This document shows positions 44,722 to 56,000 of a DNA stretch of 64,000 nt, one piece after another (the stretch's first letter is position 1; each line of letters starts with the position of its first letter). The notes below the pieces were generated by a model. The model was not told where the DNA came from. It searched no databases and saw nothing but the letters and a program-made list of their open reading frames with translations. A program made the translations under genes and the position numbers. This DNA is from Simmondsia chinensis (lineage: Eukaryota; Streptophyta; Magnoliopsida; Caryophyllales; Simmondsiaceae). The stretch spans positions 6,881,001-6,945,000 of the forward strand of contig JAGTTD010000011.1 in NCBI GenBank assembly GCA_018398585.1. The letters run 5' to 3'.

Positions 44722-45197
44722 GGAATTTAAATATCCAAAATAATAGGATTAGCAATCATAAACATACTATTATCGAAAGCTATTATTGTAATCAATTGAA
44801 AGTTGGTTCAATCTGCAAGACAATTACAAATAAAGAACACATCTCTCGATCGCGCTTAAAACTTGATCTTTCTCTCACTTTCCAGTTCTTTACGGTGACT
44901 ACCCATAAGGCAAGTCATTTCCTTAATTACCTTTTATAACTCGGGTTTTAAGAGGAGAAAAGGGACCAAGTCAAGGGTTAGTAAAATATACAAGCTCTCT
45001 ATCAAAATCAGTCTTTAATTAGGCCCACACTTTATATGCCACACTATTAATCATGTAATAAGCTCAAACAAACCTAAGTCCATCTTAAGAATTACTTTAT
45101 CAACTGGCCTTTTACCGGTTTAACATACGACTTGTCTTATAAACAAAAACATAGACCCAGTCAATGCATGCCCACTTTACGAAATAGTTCCAACACT
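44722..45197 (-). mobile_element. Copia-type LTR remnant, minus strand
   Basis: On the minus strand AATATTATCCAAGTGGAAAA directly precedes TGTTGGAACTATTTCG. The CCAAGTGG..A/G tract next to TGTTGG is the usual polypurine tract/LTR junction of plant Copia elements. The LTR contains GAGTTATAAAAGG as TATA box and ends near AAATTCCTGCA (about 44722). A single LTR with adjoining 3' sequence is seen. Confidence 0.6.
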
Positions 45198-45580
45198 TTT
45201 CCACTTGGATAATATTGAATGGACAATGGCTTTTAAAACCTTCTAGTTTAAAATCGATCCTCAAGTTGGCAAACTTATGTGGCCACAAAACATATACATC
45301 TCAGTGTTATATCATGTCCATCGAGCACACCAGACAGCCATAGTGCCTATTTCATGACACAAGACCTTTCATGATCATGAACACTAGCTACGTATCGACA
45401 TGGTTCCCTCAGTGTGGTAAAGTATGTAGTTTAGCGCATAGGATTCAACTTTAATTATGTGTAAACATGCTAAAACCACATTTGGTCATCAATCTCTAAG
45501 ACGCCCTTTATAGGAAACAATCGCCTTTTCTTTCCTTTATATACTTTAAAGAAATAGTTTTTCCTCTAAATAGAAGCCAC
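45198..45580 (-). mobile_element. Copia 3' untranslated remnant
   Basis: Non-coding sequence directly upstream (minus strand) of the polypurine tract, including TGTTTTGTGGCCACATAAG, in the position of Copia sequence between pol and the 3' LTR. No coding domain is left. Confidence 0.35.
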
Positions 45581-47251
45581 CTCAAAATAAGGCGTCTATC
45601 CTCTTGTCTTGACACGTTGAATATTGTACCTGCATGAGCTCAATAACAATGTATATCGATATACCAATATATGTGATCCCATAATAATGAGAATTGAACT
45701 TTATGACTTTACTAAATCTGGAAATGAGAAAAAACAAAGAGTGATGTATGACATATTGCCTCCCATTAAACAAATACATCAAAAGACTTTAAGAAAATAA
45801 TTTATTTTGCATTGCTTTGTAAAGTCAACAAGCTGTACTCCCTTTATCGGTGCGTCTGCAGTCATAACCTTAATAGCGATATAAAAATATTCAAACTCAT
45901 CTTGCTCAACCCACGTCTCCTCTATTTTCTTCCATTTGGTAACTTAAAGGCTTCCGGAAACTAGACCCTTCTAGAGCTATTAGTGAGTTATTATCTTGAA
46001 TGAATGCATGCATTAAATGATTATTATTAACGAAATTTCAAGCTACTACCAAACTATTATTGATCCTTTAACGAGCTAATATCAACAACTAACGAGTTCT
46101 TCAGGAACAATTAATGAGTTTCTAACAAGCCTTTATGAAGTTGTTCACAAAGTTGAGCATCACTTTGAATTCAACTAGTTAAGATTATCGAACATGCTGG
46201 AACTTGGCCATTTGCCAATCAAGGCCTCAAATCTAATAAATAATGGTCCTCTATGAATTTCAAGCATAGTAGTTCATTGAATACATGTTTATTTTACAAA
46301 ATTATAAATCTTTTGTTTAAAACAGATCATAATATTCGTAAATTTGTTTAAATTAGCCTCTTTTTTTTTTTCTTTGTCCAAATAATCTCTAATGTTTGTA
46401 AAATTTTAATTTTTATCTAGTAATGGTTACCAAATATAGGACCAATTTGTCATAAAATCAAATCTGAGAGACTATATATTTTGAACCAAAAAAATAAAAA
46501 ACGAAGGGCAAATTTAAATAAACTTATAACTATTATGAACTATTTTGAATCAGAAGAAATAAAAAATTAATTCAAATAAATTTAAAAACATTAACCAAGA
46601 GAATAAATATTGATCTCAAGTCTTCTATTTAAATTTTGTTACACATGATTGCTCATTAAACTATTTCATTTGCGTACTTCAATATCAATTCTGTCGCATG
46701 ATGTCGTCACAGCAAATCAACATGTAATTAACATTAGTTGAAGTATGATTTGTGGTCCACGGGTTGGTAAATTTTCTATTATATTATTAAGTTTATAAAG
46801 TACATACTTTTAGTGTATATATTTATTTTAGGATTCTTTGTCCATTAATTTAATTTGTGGAATAATTGGTTATTCTACATTATATTAAAATCTTTTTTTT
46901 TACTGAGATCTCACAAGTTCGAATCTCAGAAGTCTACACTTTTAGTATTAATATAACTGATTCAAAATCCATAAGATGGTCAAATATTTCATATTTCATA
47001 GGTTTTTCTAGAATGGCATATTAGAGTATAAAATTATTTACGTGCAGCAGTGGACCCACTTTAATGTTAGCGTGAGCAATTATCAAAATATCTACAATTA
47101 TACTAATGGTGGAACCACTTTAATGGTTACCAAATGTTAGCATGATGCAAATAGGGACAACAATAACGCGATCGAGACAGGGAAGGGAAAAATTCAACCC
47201 GAGAGTGTTGAGGATCAGAATCCAACCACAAGAATTAAGGAATTTCATTAG

Positions 47252-47290
<39 letters not shown>

Positions 47291-47950
47291 TTTTCTTAGG
47301 TTTCTTGGGTGATTTATGTAAATAGACCATTAGTTATTTATTTTAGAAAGCTTTTGGTTATTTAATAAATTTAATGAATTGTTTTATTTTGAATTGATCT
47401 TTATAATTTTTATGTTTAAAGAATTCAGTAAACTTTACATAATTCCTCTTTAGGTTTTCACGGAATCAAAGAGTTTTAGTCAATTCTTCTGAATCCGACA
47501 TCACTGGGTACGATCGACAGGTTAGAGGCACCCTATCCCTTCCCACTACGCCTATCAAGAGTCGAGGTTGCAGTTCGAATCCTAATAAATGTATTATTGC
47601 ACCGAAAAAATAATATTTTTGTTTGCTTACCTTTACAGACTGCAGATCCTAACTCCACCACTAACTTTCTCCTATAATTTTAAAATTTTTAAATAATTAT
47701 TTTCACATATTAAAATCAGACACATTTTGTATTTTAATTTGTACAATTAGATGAGTGGATTTGGGGAAGAATCCTTCTGAATCAAGGGGCGATTCCATGC
47801 AAGGACAAAGTTACAAAAGAATTTAATTTAATTAAATTTTCATAAAGAAAATATTATTATGTAAGCGACAACTAGAATCAATCCCTTTCTACCTATTTAT
47901 TAATTATTTTATTTACACACCGAAACACATGAAGACGGGTTTTGTCCATT
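45581..47950. other. AT-rich spacer with MITE relics
   Basis: No gene seen. About 46320-46620 is a fold-back relic related to the intron element at 20216-20773 (TTTGTTTAAATTAGCC mirrored by AAATTTAAATAAACTTA). A T35 run lies at 47254-47288. GTTCGAATCTC (46919) and GTTCGAATCC (47572) resemble pol III B boxes but lack other SINE features. Confidence 0.4.
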
Positions 47951-47957
47951 CTTACGA

Positions 47958-48230
47958 GGGGTGAACAAAACCGGTTCGGACTGGCCATTTCGGTCAAGAA
48001 TCGGACTAGGCCGACTACGTATCAGTTCGGTCTTCGATTTTATTATATGGGCTTAATCGATTTTGGGGTCAATATAGTCCAATTCGTGTTAAATATTTTC
48101 AGTACATAATTTTAGCATATAATTGATATATAGTATATGTATCTAAAATTATTAAATCTTAAAAAATTAAAGATTTTTTTTTTTACTATTTAATAATAAT
48201 AAAAATATCATGTATAATTATCCTTAAATT
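47958..48230 (+). mobile_element. hAT-like MITE left end
   Basis: GAGGGGTGAACAAAACCGGT with CGGTTCGG and CCATTTCGGTC words matches the start of a common plant hAT MITE class (compare 57790). The right end was not found; the SINE at 48231 follows. Confidence 0.45.
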
Positions 48231-48492
48231 AGAGTTCATTTACCGGGCACTAAGGCATTGAATCTCATTAGAACTTCAAAGTTAAGCGTGCTTGGGTGAG
48301 AGTAGTACCAGGATGGGTGACCTTCCTGAGAAATCCTTATGTTGCCAATCCTATAAGGTTACGGGTCCTCGGAAACAACCTATCGATAGGGTTACACCCC
48401 TCAAGGGGTAAGGCTGCGTACATCCACCCCTCCCGGACCCTGCTTATGCGGGAGCCCTTAAGGCACTGAGTCTGTTGTTGTTGTTGTTGTTG
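48231..48492 (+). mobile_element. SINE with 5S rRNA-derived head and Au-like body
   Basis: Exact 15-bp direct repeats AATTATCCTTAAATT at 48216-48230 and 48493-48507 flank 262 bp. The 5' part (48241-48346) reads as 5S rRNA, including AGTTAAGCGTGCTTGGGTGA and AGTAGTACCAGGATGGGTGA, i.e. the internal pol III A-box and C-box regions. The 3' part contains CTCGGAAACAACCT, GGTAAGGCTGCGTACATCC, GACCCTGCTTATGCGGGAGC and a (TTG)n tail. The target duplications enclose head and body together, so this inserted as one unit. Confidence 0.92.
48241..48346 (+). ncRNA. 5S rRNA-like promoter segment within the SINE
   Basis: Aligns with plant 5S rRNA from the TACC near its 5' end to GTGTTGC near its 3' end, with scattered substitutions and a one-base insertion in CCTTCCTGAG. 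Not a functional 5S gene, since stems are mismatched and the 3' end runs into SINE sequence. The internal promoter words are largely kept. Confidence 0.85.
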
Positions 48493-48526
48493 AATTATCC
48501 TTAAATTTTATATATATATAGGAGTA

Positions 48527-48763
48527 AATCTTAGTTGTCCATTGTAATAGACGGTCAAAATTAATCCTTTATTTATGGGGTCCTAAAAAAGTAATTAATT
48601 TTCTTCCCTTCCTCCCTCTCACTCACCGCCGCCGCCACCTGCTCATCAGCCAAAGTAGCCACCCGCCCACCCATAGTCCCCTGCTTTTTCTCTTTTCCAA
48701 TGCTTCTTTTTCCTTCCCCATATCCCTTCTATCGGCTACCCCTCCTTTTCTCTCTCATCCAAT

Positions 48764-48807
<44 letters not shown>

Positions 48808-49028
48808 AAAAATCCCTTCACCCCTAGCCGTCGTACATGAGGAGATATGGGGGAGAAAGAAAATGGTATTGGAAGAGAGACAAAACGAGGGGTGGCGGAT
48901 GGGCGGCGGCGGCGGCAAGTGGTGGGGTGAAGGGTTAATTGGGGGGAAGAGAAAGGGATATTGAAATAAAGAGGAAAAGAAGGGACGGCGTCGGTGAGCT
49001 AGCACTGGTGGTGGATTAGTGGCAGTGT

Positions 49029-49061
<33 letters not shown>

Positions 49062-49240
49062 GTAAGGGATATTGGAAGAGATGGAAAAGAAGGGATAGCA
49101 ACGGTGGATGGGTAGGGTGAGAGAGAGAAAGCAAGGGGAGGGGGTGGAAGGGGTTGGGGAGATTCCTTTTTTTTTTTTTTTTTTTGATCCCATAAAAAAG
49201 GTCAATTTTGACCATCCATTATAATGGATGGCTAAGATCT
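48527..49240. mobile_element. Fold-back MITE with C41 and G31 arms
   Basis: Left TAAATCTTAGTTGTCCATTG and right GGATGGCTAAGATCTA are inverted, followed inwards by GGTCAAAATT and its complement. C41 (48765-48805) in the left arm faces G31 (49030-49060) in the right arm, and neighbouring CTCTCATCCAATA and TATTGGAAGAGA also mirror. CG-rich triplet repeats (CCGCCGCC; GGCGGCGGC) lie within. A TA dinucleotide may be the target duplication. Confidence 0.7.
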
Positions 49241-49244
49241 ATAA

Positions 49245-50005
49245 TAAGAAAACTATCTATAAAACAAGAAAACTACCACCCATTTAGAATCTACCAAAAC
49301 AAGAGAGAAAACTATGAATTCTATAATGCAAACTTCATTGAATGAATGAAACCAACCAATCAATAGACTATCTATAAGGAATCTAAACAAAACCATTAAA
49401 GTACAGAATTACAAAATTGCCACTATACCACCTAATCTAAAAGTGGCCAAAAATACACTTAGAGGTCGAATTTGAAGAAAATAAGCGAGGTCAGCAACAA
49501 AGTGACTGAAGCTACATAATTCGGTCTATAAGCTTTGATTTGGCATATAATTCACCCCGTTAACTCCTTAAAAATCAAAAGTTATGTCTATTTAAAGTCG
49601 CTAGCGTTTCCACCCCACCAATTTGGGTTTCTGGCAGTCCAATTACTCCTTAAACTCCGTGACTACTCACCTTACATCACTCGAAATAATCAAAGTCTCT
49701 TAAGCTCTATGGCAAGCCAACCAAAGAGGACTTTTTGAGCCAACTTTGCTCACTTCCGCCCTAAGTACGTGTCTCAAAATTCACATAAATTGGGTCCAGG
49801 CGCAATAATAAGTTTCGAAAAAATAGCCATCGACACATCATAAGCTACAAAAAAGCGCATCAGTTTAGATAAAATATCATTAACCGGACAAAATAATAAT
49901 AAACTTACAATATTTTGATGCCAACATTCTATAACCCAAAAGGCACAAAATTCTAAAACGACATTTTACACAGCACAAAATTGCCTATAAATTTTGCTGA
50001 AAATC
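49245..50005. other. UTP7 3' flank
   Basis: Expected 3' UTR and downstream region of the minus-strand UTP7 gene; AT-rich, no other gene recognised. A 67-codon + frame at 49535 appears to be chance. Confidence 0.4.
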
Positions 50006-53000
50006 TCAGGTTGCTGCACTCTTTTTAACAAACCTCTGCAAGGATTTAGGCCACCCGTGTTCCGCCCCGATCCTCTGTCTCTTCTTTCTAGAAAGTTCTT
50101 CTTGTTCCTTCATCTTCTGCTCAACGAACGGCCTCTTTGCCTTCTCGATGACCTCTTGCTTCTTCTTTGCCCTCTTGCTTGGCTTGTTCCTCCCCTTCGT
50201 CTTCTTCTTCATGTTCATATACTTAACAGCTGCAACCGCAGCCTCCATTTCAGCTTCTCCCTCTTGCTTAGTTGGTTTCTCTCTCTTCCTCAGTTGCCTC
50301 ACTGTACCGATCTGCTTTGGATTCAGCATTATGGACTCAGGCGGAAGCTTTTCCATCAGAGAGCGTACTTCCTTCTCACTCCTCTGCTTGGATGTTTCGA
50401 ACGGGTTAGCCACCCATGAATCGAAGTTCGGTTCTCCAGAGCCAGGGATGAGGATGGATGACCAACCCATGGAGTGACCTATCCCAAGTACATCTTCATA
50501 GGGCCGAAACGATACCTGCACAAAAGAAGATATTTAATGATTTCACTATACAATGTATTTTATCGGATTAAATTTAGGTAGACAATTTTGATAGGATTAG
50601 AATAGAATCTATATCTTTATTTTAGTCCATGGGATATTTATTTTTCAATTTTGAAAGAAATACTATTCAGTTCTATTTTTGAGTAACAAGTTATACTAGA
50701 TCACCTTGTTTATTTGATAGCCTTTCGCCATGGAATGTGTCATATACCGTTCATATTTCTGGGACCCAGATGCATCTCGCAAAACTTGGACAAATGACCC
50801 GGTTGAAGCAGCAAGCAAGCCTCTCTGGCTAAAATTCAAAGATTTAGCGTGGGCCGGGATGGTTTGAATAACCTCGAATTTTCGCAAGTCCCAAAGTTTT
50901 ATTTTCCTCTCCATGCCTGCAGTTGCCATTAGATGACCGTTGGGGTGGAACGCAACTGATGTTACAGGGCCATGGTGGCAAAGCATCTTGATAAGGGGAG
51001 AAGAGGTAGTGGGCTTCCACATGGTGACGGTGCCACATGAATGGCCTAAACCGATTACCCCGTTGTAAGGATTGGCATGCATTACGTCAGTACGACCTAG
51101 GTCGGTGCGATGGTTGCCGATCATCACACCCGTTGTAACGTCTTGGTATCGGAGCTGCCCGTATTTATTAATGGTGGCTAATAGGAAGTGGTTCTTCAGG
51201 AACTGAAGCTTTAGTACTGGGCCATGTCCCTGTTAAGAAATTAAACGGCTGAAACAGGTTAGCAACCATCATTGGTTCTGAAAGCAACCATCAGACCCAA
51301 GCTTGGCTTGACAAACTAAAACGAGTTGACTCAGCTCTGTGTGATTTCGAAATGAGCCAAACTTTTTGAGCTTTATAATAAGCCGGCTAAAGGCTCACAA
51401 GCTCAATGCGCTCATTTCACCCCCGCCTTCTGACTGGGCAGTGAACGTTCAATGGGGGATTGAAAGTAAAAATTAAATTAGAAGTAAACGTCGGATCAGG
51501 TTGCAGCTCCCTAGGCCAAATAAAATGGTAACTAAATCTGATGTAAAACTTAATTGCCGATACCAGTTATATAGCATGTCTGAATCCAAGCAACGGCAAA
51601 ATCACGAAATAGAAGGCTTTTGCAAGATTTTAGGGTCAAACGGTCATCTAATTAGAGAAGCAATGTTTACCTTCAGACAGTGAAGCTCTACACCATCTCT
51701 GTTATAGATGTATGGATACCTGCCAAAATTTCAAGTGATAGATCTAATCAGAATGCTACGTTCCACACTTCCAGTTCATTATCAAATAAATTAGATTAAG
51801 AATATAATGTAAGAATGAATGATGCAACTCCATGCAAGTCAGGTGAGCATATACTCCAACTTTTTTCATTAGATAACTATACAGAAATACATGCTCTACT
51901 CAACAAGCAAACGGAAATGTCAACTCATCAAGTAATGTTTGGAAACAATATGCTCAGGCAGTTAAAATACATCCCAATGCCGAAAAACGTGAAAAACAAG
52001 AAGACACAAAAAAGGTCATGTCAGTTGATCCGTAGTTTGAATACGGCAGGTGAAAGAAGAAGTAGAAAGAGTAGGAACAGTACAACGAACTTTAAATAAA
52101 CAGCCTAGTTCGGTACAATAAGATGCCACCAAATGGACCATAAATCAAATCGAAAACATGATGTGACAATCCCTAAGATGTTGAAATGCACAAGTGGGAG
52201 AAAGAGGGACATCAACACAAGAGCGACTAACATGCAGAAAATCCTTTAAATTTGGACCAGATAAGACAGTAAACTTGACATAAATACATGTCATACTTGA
52301 AGTCATACAAATCTGAAAGCACATAAAGAAGTAATGGTGGTCAAATAGTAACAAACTAGTATTTGTGAGAGCACAGCCAGAACAAGGCCAACAGATGTGA
52401 AGATTTAGAAAGATAAAGCTTACCACCTCCCTTATCTCAAGATTCTAGAAAATTCTTTCACAAAATCCCACCAAGATCTGATGATGAGGATACTGATGAA
52501 TCCTATTAGTTCACACAACTATCATAGGTATTTTGGGGAAAAGAATAGAAAGAGGATACAAAAAGCTCAAACAAAAATTTGAACCCAATCTAGCACTCAA
52601 CAACGAAAACCACAAGTGATATAACTATATAAGCAGACCTCCTTTGTTTCTTCTCCCCTTTTTTCGTTTGTCTTTTTCTTTTTTTTTGGGAGGGGTTCAT
52701 ATGCAGAGAGTAAATGGATCAAAAACCACAAATAAATATAACTATACAAATACCCCAGAGAGTGCATCATAAAATGCTAGACAAACACACTATTCTAAAG
52801 AAGAAATGAAACAGAGGTGAGATCTTACTTTTTCTGAAGAGCAGCAAAAAACAATTCATTGTGCAAGAAAACAACATCGCGAACTGTTTCTCTAACCTGA
52901 ATAAACAGTAGTTATCACCCATAAAAATCCCAAAAAACAGCTTCTCGACATCAGATGGGTCAGAATGGTAAGAAACATTTTAAGTGTGAATCTATTTATG

Positions 53001-56000
53001 TAATGCCTTTGGCAATGGAAATTTTTTTTTTTTTTTTTCAATGGATGAAAGTAAAAATTCATCTTTAGAACAAATATGCCTTACAAACCATCAAAACTTA
53101 TTCATGCGCAGATGGCCGTAAATATTGAATTCGGAAACAACTATAGGCACCAGCTAAAAGTCATTCTTGGCCGTGATGATTAATAGAAACAGAGAAATGA
53201 GATCCAAAAAACCTAGTAAATTTTGGCCTCAATACCCGGAATTTAAGACGCAATTGTTTTGGCTCAGTTTTTTAACACACACTCCTACATTTACTTATAT
53301 GTACAATATCAGGTTTTTCACCAGATAATCATACAAATTTCTGAACTCATACAGGACAAAATGTTAAAAGAAATTTCCTTCAGTGAAGAGAAGGGGAGAG
53401 GAATAATCAAGAATTTAACCTTCTAGTGACTATGAAATCAATCAAATAAATCATCTCAGTAGACTAATAATACCTGAAATTCCTTGATTAGATTCATATC
53501 TTTCACATCAATGACAACAAGGTGGCCCTTGCGCCCTGCGAGTGCCATATAGCGCCCACTTGAAGTAAAATCAAATGTATAGGGACCAAGATCTGCATGT
53601 ATAAGTTCACAAATAAAAACAAAAAGGGGAAAATCAGAGCATTCACAATCAATATCCAGGTCTACAAAGTACAGGATAATCATAAAAATTGTATATATCT
53701 AAATGATCTGGAGAAAAATAAAAAAAGACACAAGGGATAACCCAATGGAAGTTGATGATTCTTCTACGTATATATTATAATCTATTCCTGGTTCAACAAC
53801 AAGAAGAACAAAACCCAGTGCCTCAAGGGCTCCCGCTAAGGCAGGGTCTAAGGAGGGTGAGACGTAAGCAACCTTACTCCTATAGGGTGCAATCCAAAAA
53901 AGAGGCTATTTCCGAAGGGCCCCCAACCCTATGAAGCAAATAAAGCATTAGTAGACAATATTTATAAATTCAAGTAAAATACAATAGTACCAGAAATGCA
54001 AACATGCAAACAACAATAAAGCAGTAATAGTAGACATGTAAGCCTAAAAGAGTTGTGAACTATCGTCCTTGTGCTCCTCTCCCCTAATAACTATGTTGGA
54101 AACACATATTTTTAACCGCCACATACCTCTATCTAAGGTCATCTCCTCACTAAGGTCTAGGTAGGTAAGGTCATGTCTTATCGTTTCCACAACTTTTCTT
54201 CGACGTGCCCCTACCTCTCCTCCGGTTTTTAATATTATCACATTTTCTAGCACTTAAAAGGTATCTTAGGACACAAGGATTCAATCTTCTTACGTGATTT
54301 CTACAAGGATTTGGACCCATTTTGAAGACATGAATTCACATATAACCATATACAGTGGATTTTTACTAGGTTATGTAGAATATTGAATGCCAGTGCAGTT
54401 TTACATAGAAGTTTCTTGCAGATCAGAAGATAGTACACAATCCGCAAACAGGTGAGTCTACAGCAGCATGAAATCGCACTTTAGACTTGTCACCAGGAGG
54501 AACTAGTTGGCTTATAGCCTGAACAGTCAAGATGACAGGAAGATGTGACGCATTGCCACTGCTAAATGCCATGGTCACGTACACTGCCATAACATGGTAA
54601 GCGTACGTGCGCCCCTGTGTCACGTGCACGCGCATCTCAGAACAGGTGGGTCGCATCCTGCGCCTGTGCATGCGTCCCAATGTCATGTCAGCGCCAGTGA
54701 GCGTCTCAACACAAGCATATTGGAGCCCGTGAATGAGAGCAACGCCGCGCGCCGCACAAGCGTGGTGTTGCGCTTTGAGTCGGAAGACACGTCCAAGGTT
54801 GTAGTAGCCTATGGGATTTTGGGCTTGGACCTTACAAACGAAATTTCCCTTACGATGGAAGACGAAGGTCGGTGAAGTCAGCTTGGGATCTGATGTCATG
54901 AACTCCGAATATTGATGCTTCGAGGATTTAGTACCTTATCCTCGACCACCATTATCACAACACTAAGAAGACCTTGTGGAAAAGAAGTATTTCTTGTCAA
55001 CTAGACGGAAAGCTCCATCAACTCCTTATCCCACTCATGCAAATGGAATGCTCTTGAGAGAGGTAAATTCCACCATCATTACCTTAGTCCCCAAAGTGCC
55101 TAATCCTGAAAAAATAGGGGATCTTGCCGCTGCTTTAACTATGAGTACGAGTTGGAGCTATTGGGCTCTCAATTAGTATTCTTCTGTTGCAATTTCTACA
55201 CCAGCCCCTACATTTACTATAGCCCGGTTAAAGCCCAACTTATAGATTTTCAGTAACCCCTTCAAGTGTGGTAAAATTCCTTTCCTTTATAGATGCACTT
55301 GCTTAGCTTGTGGGGAAAGAGTGGGAGAGCTGCTTTGAGCCCTTCCAACTTCACTCGTTCACGCTCATTTCGACCCAACTACTCTCACCTTGTCAAGGCC
55401 CGAGTAAAGGTTTTGGTGGGGAAGAAACTTTCCTAAGTCATAGAGTCTTGTAATTTCCATCTGCCGCGCGCACTTCTTTCATTGCCAAAATGCTTGATGG
55501 ACCAAGCAAGCCAGCTTGGCCATTTACAATCTATGGGATTCGCCTTTGCCTTAGATAAAAGAACAATGGTTGAACAGGATAGGACAACTGAGAAGGGAAG
55601 CATGACATAGATATTGATTTGAACAAAGGAACTGAAAGTGGTCCAGAAATTAGAACACATTGATTCCGCTCGTTCCTGTCCTTCGCTTCAAGGCCTGTTC
55701 CTCGATGTGGTTACTCTATACTGTCGAGCAGCGAAGCTTACACTTGTTCACTAATTAAGACGGTTCACCAGGGCCTCTTTCCTCCTCCCTTTTCTGCTCA
55801 CTCATAGGGGTCTAGACCCCCACAAAGGGGGGCCTGGATCGCTCCTCCGAGCCGGGTCGAGCCTTTTAATAAATAGTATTAATAGAACTTCATATACTAC
55901 TACAAAGGAAGGCCTCAATGAAGCCATGAGGGGAGCATGAGGTCTTCACATGAGTACGTCTCCGTTGACACGGTGTTGGGGCCAAGGCCAACAGAGCGCG

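Noticed and set aside
46915..47580. tRNA-like B boxes GTTCGAATCTC and GTTCGAATCC
   Set aside because: No paired A boxes, tails or target duplications; insufficient for a SINE call.
48736..49215. 159-codon minus frame, proline- and glycine-rich
   Set aside because: Produced by the C41 and G31 homopolymers inside a MITE; not a real protein.
50148..50477. Plus-strand frames over the last UTP7 exon
   Set aside because: Shadows of the lysine/glutamate-rich minus-strand coding sequence.
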